Shown here piece by piece: positions 1-8,820 of a stretch of DNA of 59,934 nucleotides; the first letter of the stretch is position 1; each line of letters opens with the position of its first letter. The notes below the pieces were generated by a model. It worked only from the letters and a program-made list of their open reading frames with translations. It was not told the DNA's origin and made no database searches. The position numbers were made by a program, and so were the translations under genes. This DNA comes from CALWZE01 sp964645785 (GTDB lineage Bacteria > Bacillota > Clostridia > Oscillospirales > Ruminococcaceae): contig CAZYAV010000009.1 of NCBI GenBank assembly GCA_964645785.1, positions 1-59,934 on the forward strand, given 5' to 3'.

Positions 1-73
1 GGGTCGAACCCGCACGGGTGATAAGCCCAACGGATTTTGAGTCCGCCTCGTCTGCCAATTCCAACACACCGGC
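1..73 (-). tRNA. tRNA-Leu(CAA), 3' end cut by the window edge
   Basis: Read on the minus strand the gene begins GCCGGTG at 73 and shows a D-arm, an anticodon stem GCGGA/TCCGT with loop CTCAAAA, a long class II variable arm (GGG/CCC) and the T-loop motif GGTTCGA. The anticodon is CAA (complement of 37-39), which decodes the Leu codon UUG. The 3' acceptor strand lies beyond position 1. The long variable arm and the CAA anticodon agree on leucine. Confidence 0.93.
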
Positions 74-476
74 ATGTAATATTCTAAGTTGTCTCCCAAC
101 GTCCCGCCTTGAAGGCCGGAGGGATATTGCGGGAACAGTACAAAGGAACAGAAAAAAACAAGCACCCGATTCCGCTTTCAAAACGCTTCGGGGAATCGCC
201 ACAAAGCGGCGGGATGAGCGGCCGACGTAATTATCGCCAAGTCCGGCATCCGCGTCGTGCCGCGGCGGCGTGGGCGCAATCCAAATGCGGACATTTATCC
301 GCGGCCTGCCGGACGGCTGCGTTTCAACCGGCAACGCTCGGATGGAACGGTTAAAATTATACAGGAAAAGGAAACCTCTTGCAAGAGGGATTTTTTTAGG
401 CCGCATGGAACAGGGTGGGAACGGGCAGAAATTCTGAAAAGCCGGTAGAAAATACGGCCAAAAGGCGATTTAACGC
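74..476. other. Intergenic spacer with a small intrinsic terminator
   Basis: No convincing coding region. A short hairpin CCTCTT-GC-AAGAGG at 375-388 followed by a T-run at 391-397 looks like a plus-strand intrinsic terminator, although no gene precedes it on that strand here. A terminated small transcript is possible but nothing else supports one. The short reading frames in the spacer lack ribosome binding sites and family resemblance. Confidence 0.5.
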
Positions 477-507
477 TTGACTTGGAGTTTACTTTAAATG
501 CTAAACT
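477..507 (+). promoter_or_regulatory. MerR-type promoter/operator upstream of DUF362
   Basis: A -35 TTGACT (477-482) and a -10 TAAACT (502-507) are separated by 19 bp, the stretched spacing typical of MerR-family promoters. The spacer carries a partial dyad, TTGGAGT then ACTTTAA, resembling the TTGGAGT/ACTCCAA operators of aldehyde- or redox-responsive MerR proteins (AdhR/NmlR class). The right half-site matches only in part. No merR gene is in the window. Confidence 0.6.
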
Positions 508-560
508 ATAAAAAACGCAATTTGAATAACGCAGATTAAAAATCAATGGGAGGGCGCAAC

Positions 561-1427
561 ATGAAGAGCAAGGTTTATTTCACGCAAAATATCACCTCGG
601 AGTCGCTGGTCAAGGCATATGAGGCGATGGGCGTGCAGCTGAAGGGCAAGGTGGCGGTAAAGCTGTCCACGGGGGAGCCGGGCGGCCACAACTTTTTGCA
701 GCCGGCGCTTATTAAGCCGCTTGTCGACAAGCTTTCCGGCACGATTGTTGAGTGCAACACGGCCTATGAGGGCAAGCGGTATCATTCAAAAGACCACTGG
801 AAGGCCATTCAGGATCACGGGTTTGCGGCTATCGCGCCCTGCGATCTCATGGACGAGGAGGGCGAGATGGCGCTGCCGGTGAACGGCGGGCGGCATCTTA
901 CGCAGAATTTTGTCGGCGAGCATCTCAGCCGGTATGACTCGATGCTGATGCTCTCGCATTTTAAAGGCCACGCGATGGGCGGCTTTGGCGGCGCGCTCAA
1001 GAATATGTCCATCGGGGTGGCTTCCTCGCACGGCAAGGCGGTGATTCACGGCTCGGGCGACCCGGCAAAGCTTTGGACGGGCGACCACGATTCCTTCCTC
1101 GAGTCGATGGCGGAGGCGGATCTTGCGGTGATGGATTACCTTGGCCGGGAGAATATTCTGTATGTCAGCGTGGCCAATCGGTTGTCGGTGGACTGCGACT
1201 GCGACGCCAATCCGCATGAGCCGGAAATGGCGGATATCGGCATCTTTGCCTCGACCGACCCGGTCGCGCTTGACCAGGCCTGTGTCGACGCGGTTTATGC
1301 CTCGAAGGATCCGGGCAAGGCCGCGCTGATTGAGCGCATGGAGTCCCGCAACGGCATTCACACGGTCGAGCACGCGGCCGCACTCGGGCTCGGCTCCCGG
1401 GAATATGAGCTGATTTCTCTGGACTGA
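561..1427 (+). CDS. DUF362 domain protein
   Basis: A 288-residue soluble protein of the DUF362 family, recognised by the hallmark HFKGH...GGFGGALKN near residues 133-150 and the late STDPVALDQACVDAV segment. Many family members carry a ferredoxin-like 4Fe-4S domain; this one does not, although a DCDCD stretch near residue 213 places two cysteines close together. The ATG at 561 is chosen because GGGAGG at 549-554 sits correctly upstream; the in-frame ATG at 546 would lie in front of that site. It is monocistronic, between a MerR-type promoter and a strong terminator. The biochemical function is not established; a redox or Fe-S role is inferred from the family. Confidence 0.85.
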   Translation: MKSKVYFTQNITSESLVKAYEAMGVQLKGKVAVKLSTGEPGGHNFLQPALIKPLVDKLSGTIVECNTAYEGKRYHSKDHWKAIQDHGFAAIAPCDLMDEEGEMALPVNGGRHLTQNFVGEHLSRYDSMLMLSHFKGHAMGGFGGALKNMSIGVASSHGKAVIHGSGDPAKLWTGDHDSFLESMAEADLAVMDYLGRENILYVSVANRLSVDCDCDANPHEPEMADIGIFASTDPVALDQACVDAVYASKDPGKAALIERMESRNGIHTVEHAAALGLGSREYELISLD

Positions 1428-1449
1428 TTATCCATCCTAAAAAACAGAA

Positions 1450-1490
1450 CCGAAAAGCGGCTGCATCGCGCAGCCGCTTTTCGGTTTCCG
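1450..1490 (+). terminator. Intrinsic terminator of the DUF362 gene
   Basis: Perfect 14-bp inverted repeat (1450-1463 and 1471-1484) with a 7-nt loop, followed by a short T-rich tract, 23 bp after the stop codon. Confidence 0.8.
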
Positions 1491-1938
1491 GCGGGCGCCG
1501 CCCGAATGATGCCGGGGAAGCGGGGACGCACGCACGGCGTGGCTGATTGGCTGCGGCTGCCGGTATCCGCTGTGTGTGGGGCGCCACGGGCGGCGGTTTG
1601 CCTCCCAGGCGGAGCCGGATTCCCCGTGCTGCGGGCTGCCATATCGAGGCGCGACCCCGGCGCACGGCCCCGCCGCCCGCCCCAAATGCGCATCTCGCCG
1701 CCCCGAACATGGGCAATGGCAAAAGTCCGCTTGCACCGCCCTCCCCGCGGGAAAACAGCGGCCGCCCGGCCTTGCACGGCTTGTCGGGCTTTTCGCCGGT
1801 TTTCTGCCCTCTTTTTCACTACGCTTTATCAGAAACCGCAAATGCGGGGACGCACCCAAAACAGGGCTTCCATTTACAAAGGGCTTTTGCTATACTTATC
1901 CTGTATAACTACGATAATGATTGCCCGGAGGGGAATAC
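1491..1938. other. GC-rich spacer before the protease cassette
   Basis: About 450 bp with overlapping short frames on both strands and no recognisable protein. The AT-richer end (about 1870-1915) has TATACT/TATAAC-like boxes that could hold the promoter of the downstream cassette, but no clear -35/-10 pair can be assigned. A stretch near 1780-1800 resembles one near 8708-8735 (GGCTTGTCGGGC then CGCCGGTTTT), so this spacer may belong to the degenerate repeat families noted elsewhere. Confidence 0.4.
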
Positions 1939-3036
1939 ATGAACCGAAAAAACAGATGGAGCGGGCTGCTTGCGGCGCTGCTTGCGGCGGCGGTGTTGAC
2001 CGGCTGCGCCGCGGAGAGCAAGCCGCTCGAGGCGTTTGAGGCGGAGGTTTACGCCGCGGTGGAAGCGGGGGACGCGGACGCGGTGCGCGCAGCGTATACA
2101 AAGGCGGAGGAGGCGTACCCGACCCAGCTGAAAACGGATATCTATCGCGCGCTGATCGACTGCTGCGGGGCGGACATGGCCGACGAGCAGGTGGCTGCGG
2201 CGTATGAGATTCTCTATTGGCGCGGGGAGCTGGACGCGGAAGAGCTGACCCGGCTCGCGCAGGTCTATCTCGAGGAGGGGAACCCCCTCGACGCGCGGGA
2301 TGTGCTTGAGCGCGCCGCCCGGCTTCAGGACGGGGCGGAGGCCGCCGCGCAGCTGGAAACGGTCGTGGTCGACCTCTCGCAGGAGCGGGAGCAGACGGCA
2401 GCGCTGCTGCTGGCGGCCTGCCAGAGCGCGGCGCAGGGCGACCTTGCAGCGCTGACCGGCCAGGTGCAGCAGACCGATTGGCTGCGTGCGGTCATGCCGC
2501 CGTCGGCGGACGGGGTGCGGCGGTATACCTGCGACGACCCGTCGCTCGGCCGGCCGGCCGAGGTTACGGCGCGGGTCACGGCGGGCGTCCCGGTGACCGA
2601 GATCCTGGTTGGCAGCGATATCGCGGTGCGGGTGACCCCCGAGACGGCGGCGCTTATCCGGTGCGAGCGCGCGCAGGGCGGCTACAGCGGCGCGGCGCAG
2701 ATTGAGCTTGCCAGCTTTGTCACCGGCACCTGCTATAAAATCGACTGCACCCTTGAAAACAGCCTGTTTTCGGGCGAGGCGAGCTTCGCCGTGCACACCC
2801 TGCCGGATGCGCCGACCAATGCCGAGCGGTTGGCCGCCTGCCCCGAGGCGGCGGACGGCGTGTATACCGGCTCGTTCAGCGGCGGCAGCCCGTCCGCGCG
2901 CCAGCGGGCGAGCGCATCCACCGTCACGGTCGGGTACAACCGGGGCAGCAGCTATTACCTCAACCTGGATGTGCCCGAGGGCGCGTCCAAGGAGGACGGC
3001 GTCAGCGCCCTGTGGCTGGCCGTGCCCGAGGCGTAA
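1939..3036 (+). CDS. Secreted lipoprotein, first gene of the protease cassette
   Basis: A 365-residue lipoprotein of unknown function. Residues 1-22 are a signal peptide and the lipobox LTGC ends at Cys23, so the mature protein should be lipid-anchored on the outer membrane face. The first ~170 residues are helical and Ala/Glu-rich, with a run of short helix pairs reminiscent of TPR units; the second half is beta-rich. The ATG at 1939 follows GGAGGGG at 1927-1933; an in-frame TTG at 1921 overlaps that site and is rejected. It lies 16 bp before the M6-like protease gene, suggesting co-transcription and a partner or scaffolding role. No family assignment was possible by eye. Confidence 0.8.
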   Translation: MNRKNRWSGLLAALLAAAVLTGCAAESKPLEAFEAEVYAAVEAGDADAVRAAYTKAEEAYPTQLKTDIYRALIDCCGADMADEQVAAAYEILYWRGELDAEELTRLAQVYLEEGNPLDARDVLERAARLQDGAEAAAQLETVVVDLSQEREQTAALLLAACQSAAQGDLAALTGQVQQTDWLRAVMPPSADGVRRYTCDDPSLGRPAEVTARVTAGVPVTEILVGSDIAVRVTPETAALIRCERAQGGYSGAAQIELASFVTGTCYKIDCTLENSLFSGEASFAVHTLPDAPTNAERLAACPEAADGVYTGSFSGGSPSARQRASASTVTVGYNRGSSYYLNLDVPEGASKEDGVSALWLAVPEA

Positions 3037-3052
3037 AGGAGGGCAAAAAGAG

Positions 3053-6000
3053 ATGAAAACCCGGCTGAATCCTCTGCGGGCGCTGCTGCTTGCCGCGGCT
3101 GCGCTGGTGGTTTTTGCGCTCTGCCCGGCCGATACGGCGCGGGCGGCGACCCATCAGGGCACGATGGCGAACCTCGTCGTGTTTGTCAAGTTCACCGACA
3201 CGGCGCCGCAGGATGACATCTGCGGCACGGCGGACGCGCACGACAGAATCAAGAATATGTACGACAACGCGGACAATTCCTTCTCCAAATATATCCACGC
3301 CATCTCGGAGGGGACGCTCAGTATCCAGAACGTATTCCCGCAGGAGAAGGTCAACGGGAGCGGCGAGACCGTCTTTGCGACGCTGACCCTGCCGAACACG
3401 GGGGCGTATTATGCCGCCGGGAGCCTGCAGACGGAGGGGGAGATGATCCGGGAGGTCGCGGCCGCGTTTGCGGACGGCACCATCCAGCTGGATCCCGGCT
3501 GCAAGCTGGACTATCAGACCGCCGGCCTGATCGACAACCTGACGATTGTGCCGATTGGCGGCGACGACCTCTTTTACCCGCATTCCACGACATACCGCGG
3601 CGACGAGGCGTGGATTAACGGCGCCAAGGTGTATTGCTACAATATCCTCAACGCAAAGACGCTGATTAAGGACGTCCCCACCAGCATTTCCGGGCAGCAG
3701 GGGACGATTGCGCATGAATTCCTGCACACCCTCGGCCTGCCCGACCTTTACAGAAAGGACGGATCGGGCGCGCCGGCCGGCATGTGGAGCATCATGGCGT
3801 CGGCAATCTCCGAGCCGCAGTATCCGCTGGAATACTGCCGCGAGCTGCTCGGCTGGATTTCCATCCCGGAAATCACGGCTGCGGGGCAGTACACGCTGCG
3901 CCTGCCGACCACGCCCGACCAGTGGGGCGGCAAGTATCCGACCGCGTATAAGATCAGAACGGCGGCGTCGGACAGCGAGTTTTTTGTGGTGGAGTACCGG
4001 CGGGACGAAGCGCCGGGGGCTGTGTTCGACCAGCTGCTGACCGGCAGCGGCCTGATCGTTTACCGGGTGGACAACACGGTGCAGGACCTGACCAATTTTG
4101 AGGGCGGGAACTACATCTACACCCTGCGCCCCGGGGTGACCGACCCCGAAAGCGCCGCAGATACCGTGCCCGAACAGAGCGCGAACAACCTCGTCAACAA
4201 CGCCGCGATTGACCCGGACAACGGCGCAGCCGCCTACGGTTCCAACGATCTTAGCGCGCCGTTCACCCAAAACACAATCTATTACAGGGGCGGCAAAAAC
4301 AGCGGCATTGCGCTGCGCAACATCAGCTATTCGGCGGACAGGCAGCTGATCAGCTTTGATATCAGCTTCGCGGATCTCTCGGCGTCGGACATGTGGCAGC
4401 CGGCAGGGGAGATTGGCGGCGCGGGCAGCACCGGCATGGCAATTGCGCCGGACGGTGCGGGCGGCCTGTACGCCACAACCATGGACACGGCTGGCGGCAC
4501 CATAAACCTCTGGCAGAGCAGCGGGAGCGGTTTTGCCAAGCAGGCGTCCCTTTCGGGCGTTGCGCCAACGGCGGATGCAAGCCTGTGCCGGTTCGGCGGC
4601 AAGCTCTATCTGTTCACCATGAACCCGAGCTTTTATCCGGTGGTGTATGCTTATGAAAATGGCGGGTTCACAAAGGCGCTTTCGGTGGACGGCACGGTCA
4701 GCACAACGGCTACTCCGGTGGAATACGGCGGCTCGCTGCACCTCTGCTATCTGGGGGAGGACGGTAAGACGCTTGCATTTAAAAAGGTCGCGGGTTCCGG
4801 CGGGGAGATTGCCCCGTTCCGGCTCGGCAAGCTGATCACCAACCCGGCGGTCTGCACGGCGGGCGGCAAGCTCTACGCCGCCTTCAGCATCTACCCGGAG
4901 GGGCTTGGCTCTGGGACGGCGGAAAACACCTGCCGGGTCTATGTGTATGAGAACGGGAGCTGGGCGCAGATGCAGGATCTCGGCGTCATGATGAGCAACG
5001 TGCACGCGATGGCGGGCGGCGATTCGTCGCGGTTCGCGGTGATGGCAGCCAATACGGGCGGCGAAAAGGTGCTGAGCGTCTATGACGGCGGCGCTTTTTC
5101 CTGGGTGGATGCCTCCGCAATCAGCGACAGCCTGGGCACCACCCTGTTCTATGACGGGGGCACCCTGTACGCCTGCACGGTGGATTCGGGGCAGAATCTG
5201 GTCATGTACGCGTGCAACGCGGGCAAGCTGGTCAAGGTCGGGGAGACGATTGCCGAGCGGGTGAACAACGCGGCGGCGCCGTCGGTCGCCCTGTCGGGCG
5301 GCAAGCTGTACGCGGCATATATTCTGAGCGGGTCAAACCAAGTGATTGTGCGGGTGCACGACAAAGCGCCGGCCGACCCCGATCATCCGGACAATCCCGG
5401 CGGGGAGACCGGGGCGGATCACACCGTTGCGCTGACGGTGAGCGGCACAGTCTCCAACAGTACGCTGTATGTTGACGGCAAACCGGTGCAGGCGTCGGCC
5501 AGCGGCAATACGCTGACCGTGACCCTGCCTGCGGACGGGTCGGCGCAAACGGTTGTGTATTATCCCACCAACGCGTCCGGCGTACCGCAGGGGATGCAGG
5601 TCTGGTTCCTGTACTGCACGGGCGGGAAATACACCGCCGTGCGGCAGGGGGCGCTGGACAATCTGCTGAGCTACAACGGGTTTTCGATTCGGATTTCGGG
5701 CGACGCGGGCATCCGGTTCAAAACCGGCATCGCGGCCGACGTGAAGGCGGCGCTGACGGGCGCGGGGCTGGACGGGTTCCAGCTGGTGGAATACGGCACC
5801 ATCGTCATGACCCAGTCGAATATGGACAAAGGGTATGCGCTTGTCCTTGGCGGCGAAAAGGTCGCGGGCGGCCGCAGCTATTGGACGGAAAACGGGGTGA
5901 CCAACGACCGGGTGTTCGAGACGGTCGACGGCCGCCAGCGGTTCACCTCGGTGCTGGTCGGCCTGCCCGCCACCCGGTACAAGACCGAATTTGCGTTCCG

Positions 6001-6166
6001 CGGCTATATCATCCTGCAAAAGGACGGCGTGCGCTATACCCTTTACGGTCCGCCGGTGGCGCGGAGCATCTACTATCTCGCGCAGCGGCTGCTCGACCGG
6101 GGGGACTATGCGCCGGGCAGCGCGGAGGATGTATTTTTGCGCGGCATCATCACAAACGCTGTCTGA
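3053..6166 (+). CDS. Secreted M6-like metalloprotease with propeller-like region and C-terminal module
   Basis: A 1037-residue secreted protein. Residues 1-32 are a signal peptide ending around ADTARA. Residues ~35-440 form an M6 (immune inhibitor A-like) zinc peptidase domain: HEFLHTLGLPD at 221-231 supplies H221, E222, H225 and D231 (HExxHxxGxxD), and MWSIMA at 244-249 fits the Met-turn. Residues ~445-768 hold about six short repeats of the type GGKLYxxF, consistent with a beta-propeller. After a Pro/Asp linker (769-787), residues ~788-1037 form a module (YNGFSIR...GIRFKTGI...EYGTIVM...TEFAFRGY) that I recall as a common C-terminal piece of Oscillospiraceae secreted proteins with no known function. 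The start ATG at 3053 follows AAAGGAGGG. Substrate unknown. Confidence 0.88.
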   Translation: MKTRLNPLRALLLAAAALVVFALCPADTARAATHQGTMANLVVFVKFTDTAPQDDICGTADAHDRIKNMYDNADNSFSKYIHAISEGTLSIQNVFPQEKVNGSGETVFATLTLPNTGAYYAAGSLQTEGEMIREVAAAFADGTIQLDPGCKLDYQTAGLIDNLTIVPIGGDDLFYPHSTTYRGDEAWINGAKVYCYNILNAKTLIKDVPTSISGQQGTIAHEFLHTLGLPDLYRKDGSGAPAGMWSIMASAISEPQYPLEYCRELLGWISIPEITAAGQYTLRLPTTPDQWGGKYPTAYKIRTAASDSEFFVVEYRRDEAPGAVFDQLLTGSGLIVYRVDNTVQDLTNFEGGNYIYTLRPGVTDPESAADTVPEQSANNLVNNAAIDPDNGAAAYGSNDLSAPFTQNTIYYRGGKNSGIALRNISYSADRQLISFDISFADLSASDMWQPAGEIGGAGSTGMAIAPDGAGGLYATTMDTAGGTINLWQSSGSGFAKQASLSGVAPTADASLCRFGGKLYLFTMNPSFYPVVYAYENGGFTKALSVDGTVSTTATPVEYGGSLHLCYLGEDGKTLAFKKVAGSGGEIAPFRLGKLITNPAVCTAGGKLYAAFSIYPEGLGSGTAENTCRVYVYENGSWAQMQDLGVMMSNVHAMAGGDSSRFAVMAANTGGEKVLSVYDGGAFSWVDASAISDSLGTTLFYDGGTLYACTVDSGQNLVMYACNAGKLVKVGETIAERVNNAAAPSVALSGGKLYAAYILSGSNQVIVRVHDKAPADPDHPDNPGGETGADHTVALTVSGTVSNSTLYVDGKPVQASASGNTLTVTLPADGSAQTVVYYPTNASGVPQGMQVWFLYCTGGKYTAVRQGALDNLLSYNGFSIRISGDAGIRFKTGIAADVKAALTGAGLDGFQLVEYGTIVMTQSNMDKGYALVLGGEKVAGGRSYWTENGVTNDRVFETVDGRQRFTSVLVGLPATRYKTEFAFRGYIILQKDGVRYTLYGPPVARSIYYLAQRLLDRGDYAPGSAEDVFLRGIITNAV

Positions 6167-6196
6167 CAGCGTGACGGGAAAGGGGAATTGGCAAAA

Positions 6197-6658
6197 ATGG
6201 AAGAGGTAAAAGCAAAAAGTAAGCTGCTGCCGGCGCTCTGCGCGGTGCTGCTTTTCGGCCTTGGCATCGGCTGCGGCTGGCTGCTGTTCGGGACAAACCG
6301 GGCGCAGGCCGCCCCGGAAGCCGGGGAGCCCCAGCCGGTCAGCATCCGGGTCAGCGACGGCCAGGTGGAGTGGTCGCAGGGGAACGGCTGGAGCAGCGCG
6401 GGCACGCTGGACGCGCTTGCGGCGGAGGATCCGTACACCCCGGCGGCGGCCTGGCAGGCATACCCCGAGCCGAACAGCGAGGCAGGCGGCATCTTTTCCG
6501 TGCAGCGGGTGCCCGTTTCGCGCCCCGCAACGAGCACGGGTGGCGGCGCTTCCGGTGGCGGCGGCGGTGGCGGCGGTGGCGGTGCGCCCGCGACCCCCTC
6601 TGCACCGGCCACAGGGGACGGGGAGAACATCGGCTGGTCCAGCGATGTTCTGGACTGA
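6197..6658 (+). CDS. Small membrane-anchored Gly-rich protein
   Basis: A 153-residue protein with one hydrophobic segment at ~10-31, then an extracellular part ending in a low-complexity Gly run (ten consecutive Gly near residues 123-132) and a Pro/Thr/Ala tail. The middle (~45-105) contains WSQGNGWSSAG. ATG 6197 is preferred over an in-frame TTG at 6188, which is only 2-3 nt from the AAAGGGG site. It follows the protease gene by 30 bp and ends before a strong terminator, making it the third gene of the cassette. A role as a surface tether or accessory factor is inference; no family is recognised. Confidence 0.7.
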   Translation: MEEVKAKSKLLPALCAVLLFGLGIGCGWLLFGTNRAQAAPEAGEPQPVSIRVSDGQVEWSQGNGWSSAGTLDALAAEDPYTPAAAWQAYPEPNSEAGGIFSVQRVPVSRPATSTGGGASGGGGGGGGGGAPATPSAPATGDGENIGWSSDVLD

Positions 6659-6692
6659 CCCGCCAGAATTTGGCAGGGCAACAGGGAAATGT

Positions 6693-6736
6693 GGGCGCGG
6701 CCAGATTCCTGGCCGCGCCCTGCTGCGTCTTTTTAT
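6693..6736 (+). terminator. Terminator of the protease cassette
   Basis: Perfect 12-bp inverted repeat (6693-6704, 6709-6720) with loop ATTC, followed by TGCTGCGTCTTTTT. Confidence 0.85.
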
Positions 6737-6950
6737 ACGCCGCGCGGCATCCTGAACCGCCCGGTGGTGTGGACATTTGGGGAAACATAAAGTCCGGAAC
6801 GGCCGCCGCAGAGGATCGGTATATGGCGAATGCATCCCTGTCCCGGCGTGGGAGGCGCGCCTTGTGCAAAGCGCCCGTGCGCAGTACGGTGCCGGGCGCG
6901 GCAAACGGCGGACGGGCAGAGCGGCGGTCACTGGGGCGGGGGCGGTCTGT

Positions 6951-7190
6951 CCGCGGTTTGGCGGAAAATTGCCGATGCGACACGGGCGGGACACACAGCG
7001 GCCTGCCGTGAAAAACGGGGGGTGCCCGGTATACAGGGCACGGCGGCGAGGCAAAGCCGCTGCCCGCGGTTTGGCGGAAAATCGTCGACACGGAGCCGGC
7101 AGGATACACGGCGGCCTTCCGTAAAAAACGGGGCGTGCCCGGTGCGCGGGACACGGCGGTGCGGCAAAGCCGCTGCCCACACCCTGGCAA
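6951..7190. repeat. 113-bp imperfect tandem repeat in the spacer before a MATE gene
   Basis: Two near-complete units (6951-7063 and 7064-7176), each containing GCGGTTTGGCGGAAAAT near its start and CGGCAAAGCCGCTGCC or a close variant at its end, plus the start of a third degenerate unit (from 7177). The period is exactly 113 bp at both junctions. No supported reading frame spans the units. The rest of the spacer (6737-6950, 7191-7257) holds nothing recognisable. Confidence 0.8.
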
Positions 7191-7257
7191 AAAACCGCAG
7201 CGCCGCGGTAGGGCGGCGGGTTATCGAAAAGAATGAGCGGATACAGACGAGGCGGAT

Positions 7258-8640
7258 ATGGAAAAGACATCGAAAACACAGCTGTTTGAACAGATGCCGG
7301 TGCCGAAAGCGGTGCTTACCCTCTCGGTTCCCACTGTCCTCAGCTCGCTGGTCATGGTGCTGTACAACATGGCGGACACCTACTTTGTCGGCAAGCTGAA
7401 CGACCCGGTTCAGAACGCGGCGGTTACGCTGGCCGCGCCGGTGCTGCTGGCGTTCAACGCCGTCAACAACCTGTTCGGGGTCGGCGCGTCGAGCATGATG
7501 AGTCGCGGGCTGGGCAGAAAGGACTTTGACACCGTCTCGCGCAGCAGCGCGTTCGGGTTTTACTGCGCGCTGTTCAGCGGCGTGCTGTTTGCGGCGGGGT
7601 ACACCGCCTTTCGCGCGCCGCTGCTCGGGATCCTGGGCGCGGACGCCCAAACCGCCGCGCAGACGGGGGAATACCTCAAATGGACGGTGAGCTGCGGCGC
7701 GGTTCCGGCAATCCTCAATGTCGTCATGGCCTACCTTGTCCGCGCCGAGGGGGCAACCCTGCACGCAAGCGTCGGCACGATGAGCGGCTGCCTGCTCAAT
7801 ATCCTGCTGGACAGGCTCTTTATCCTGCCGGACGGCCTGGATATGGGCGCGTCGGGCGCGGGGCTTGCGACCTTCCTGTCCAACTGCGTCGCCTGCGGGT
7901 ATTTCTTCGTCCTCCTGCTTGTGCGGCGGGGCAGAACCTTTGTCTGCATCCGCCCCGCCATGCTGCGGGTAAACCGGGCGGTTGCCGCCGGGGTGTTCGC
8001 CGTCGGCATTCCGGCCAGCATCCAGAACCTGCTGAACGTGACCGGCATGACCGTGCTGAACAATTTTACCGCTGTTTACGGGGCGGACGCGGTCGCGGCG
8101 ATGGGCATCGTGCAGAAAATCAATATGATCCCGCTCCAGATCGCGATGGGCGTCTCACAGGGGATCATGCCGCTTGTCAGCTACAATTACGCGAGCGGGA
8201 ACGATGACCGAATGAAGCGGGCGGTTGTGTTTACCCGCAGGCTGGCGGCGCTGTTTTTGACGTCGGTTGCCGCGGTTTATTTCCTTTTTGCGGGCGGCCT
8301 GACCGCGGCGTTCATGAACAACCCGGACGTTGTTGCGATTGGGACGCGGCTGCTGCGCGGGCTGTGCCTCAGCCTGCCCTTCCTCTGCATGGATTTCCTC
8401 GCGGTCGGCGTGTTCCAGGCGTGCGGCCTTGGCAAAAAAGCGCTGCTGTTCGCGATTCTGCGCAAAATTGTGCTGGAAATTCCGGCGCTGTTCGTGCTCA
8501 ATGCGCTGTTTCCGCTCTACAGCCTCGCGTATGCCCAGCTTATGGCGGAGGCTGTGCTTGCGGCAGCGGCGGCGTTCGAGCTGCGGCGGCTGTTTTGCTC
8601 GCTTGCGCTGCGGCGGGGCGCGGGAAAGCCGGGAACATAA
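7258..8640 (+). CDS. MATE family multidrug/drug:cation exporter
   Basis: A 460-residue polytopic membrane protein with about 12 predicted membrane segments in two repeats, as expected for MATE transporters. Diagnostic features are the opening VPKAVLTLSVPTVLSSLVMVLYNMADTYFVG-type helix 1 and the start of the second half (ASIQNLLNVTGMTVLNNF...GADAVAAMGI). It probably exports cationic compounds with Na+ or H+ coupling; the substrate cannot be read. GAGGCGG precedes the ATG. It is followed by a second, divergent MATE gene on the same strand with its own promoter, so the two are neighbours rather than an obvious operon. Confidence 0.93.
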   Translation: MEKTSKTQLFEQMPVPKAVLTLSVPTVLSSLVMVLYNMADTYFVGKLNDPVQNAAVTLAAPVLLAFNAVNNLFGVGASSMMSRGLGRKDFDTVSRSSAFGFYCALFSGVLFAAGYTAFRAPLLGILGADAQTAAQTGEYLKWTVSCGAVPAILNVVMAYLVRAEGATLHASVGTMSGCLLNILLDRLFILPDGLDMGASGAGLATFLSNCVACGYFFVLLLVRRGRTFVCIRPAMLRVNRAVAAGVFAVGIPASIQNLLNVTGMTVLNNFTAVYGADAVAAMGIVQKINMIPLQIAMGVSQGIMPLVSYNYASGNDDRMKRAVVFTRRLAALFLTSVAAVYFLFAGGLTAAFMNNPDVVAIGTRLLRGLCLSLPFLCMDFLAVGVFQACGLGKKALLFAILRKIVLEIPALFVLNALFPLYSLAYAQLMAEAVLAAAAAFELRRLFCSLALRRGAGKPGT

Positions 8641-8750
8641 CCCGGCGGCGCACGCTGCGCCCGGATCCGGCGGCAAAGCCCGGCGGGCATACCGGCCAAA
8701 GCGGCGGCTTGTCGGGCAGCGCCGGTTTTTCGCCCGCCCGGCTGTGCAGC

Positions 8751-8779
8751 TTGACTTCCGTGAAAGCAGCTGGTATTGT
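8751..8779 (+). promoter_or_regulatory. Sigma-A promoter of the second MATE gene
   Basis: TTGACT (8751-8756), 17-bp spacer, TATTGT (8774-8779), 41 bp upstream of the start codon. Confidence 0.65.
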
Positions 8780-8820
8780 GTAAGGACATCTGATTTTTTT
8801 GACGAAATCTGGAGGAGAGC

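Noticed and set aside
3002..7279. Two long minus-strand frames opposite the protease and the 113-bp repeat
   Set aside because: They mirror the plus-strand protease gene and continue into repeat DNA. Repeated peptide motifs arise from the DNA repeat, not from selection on a protein.
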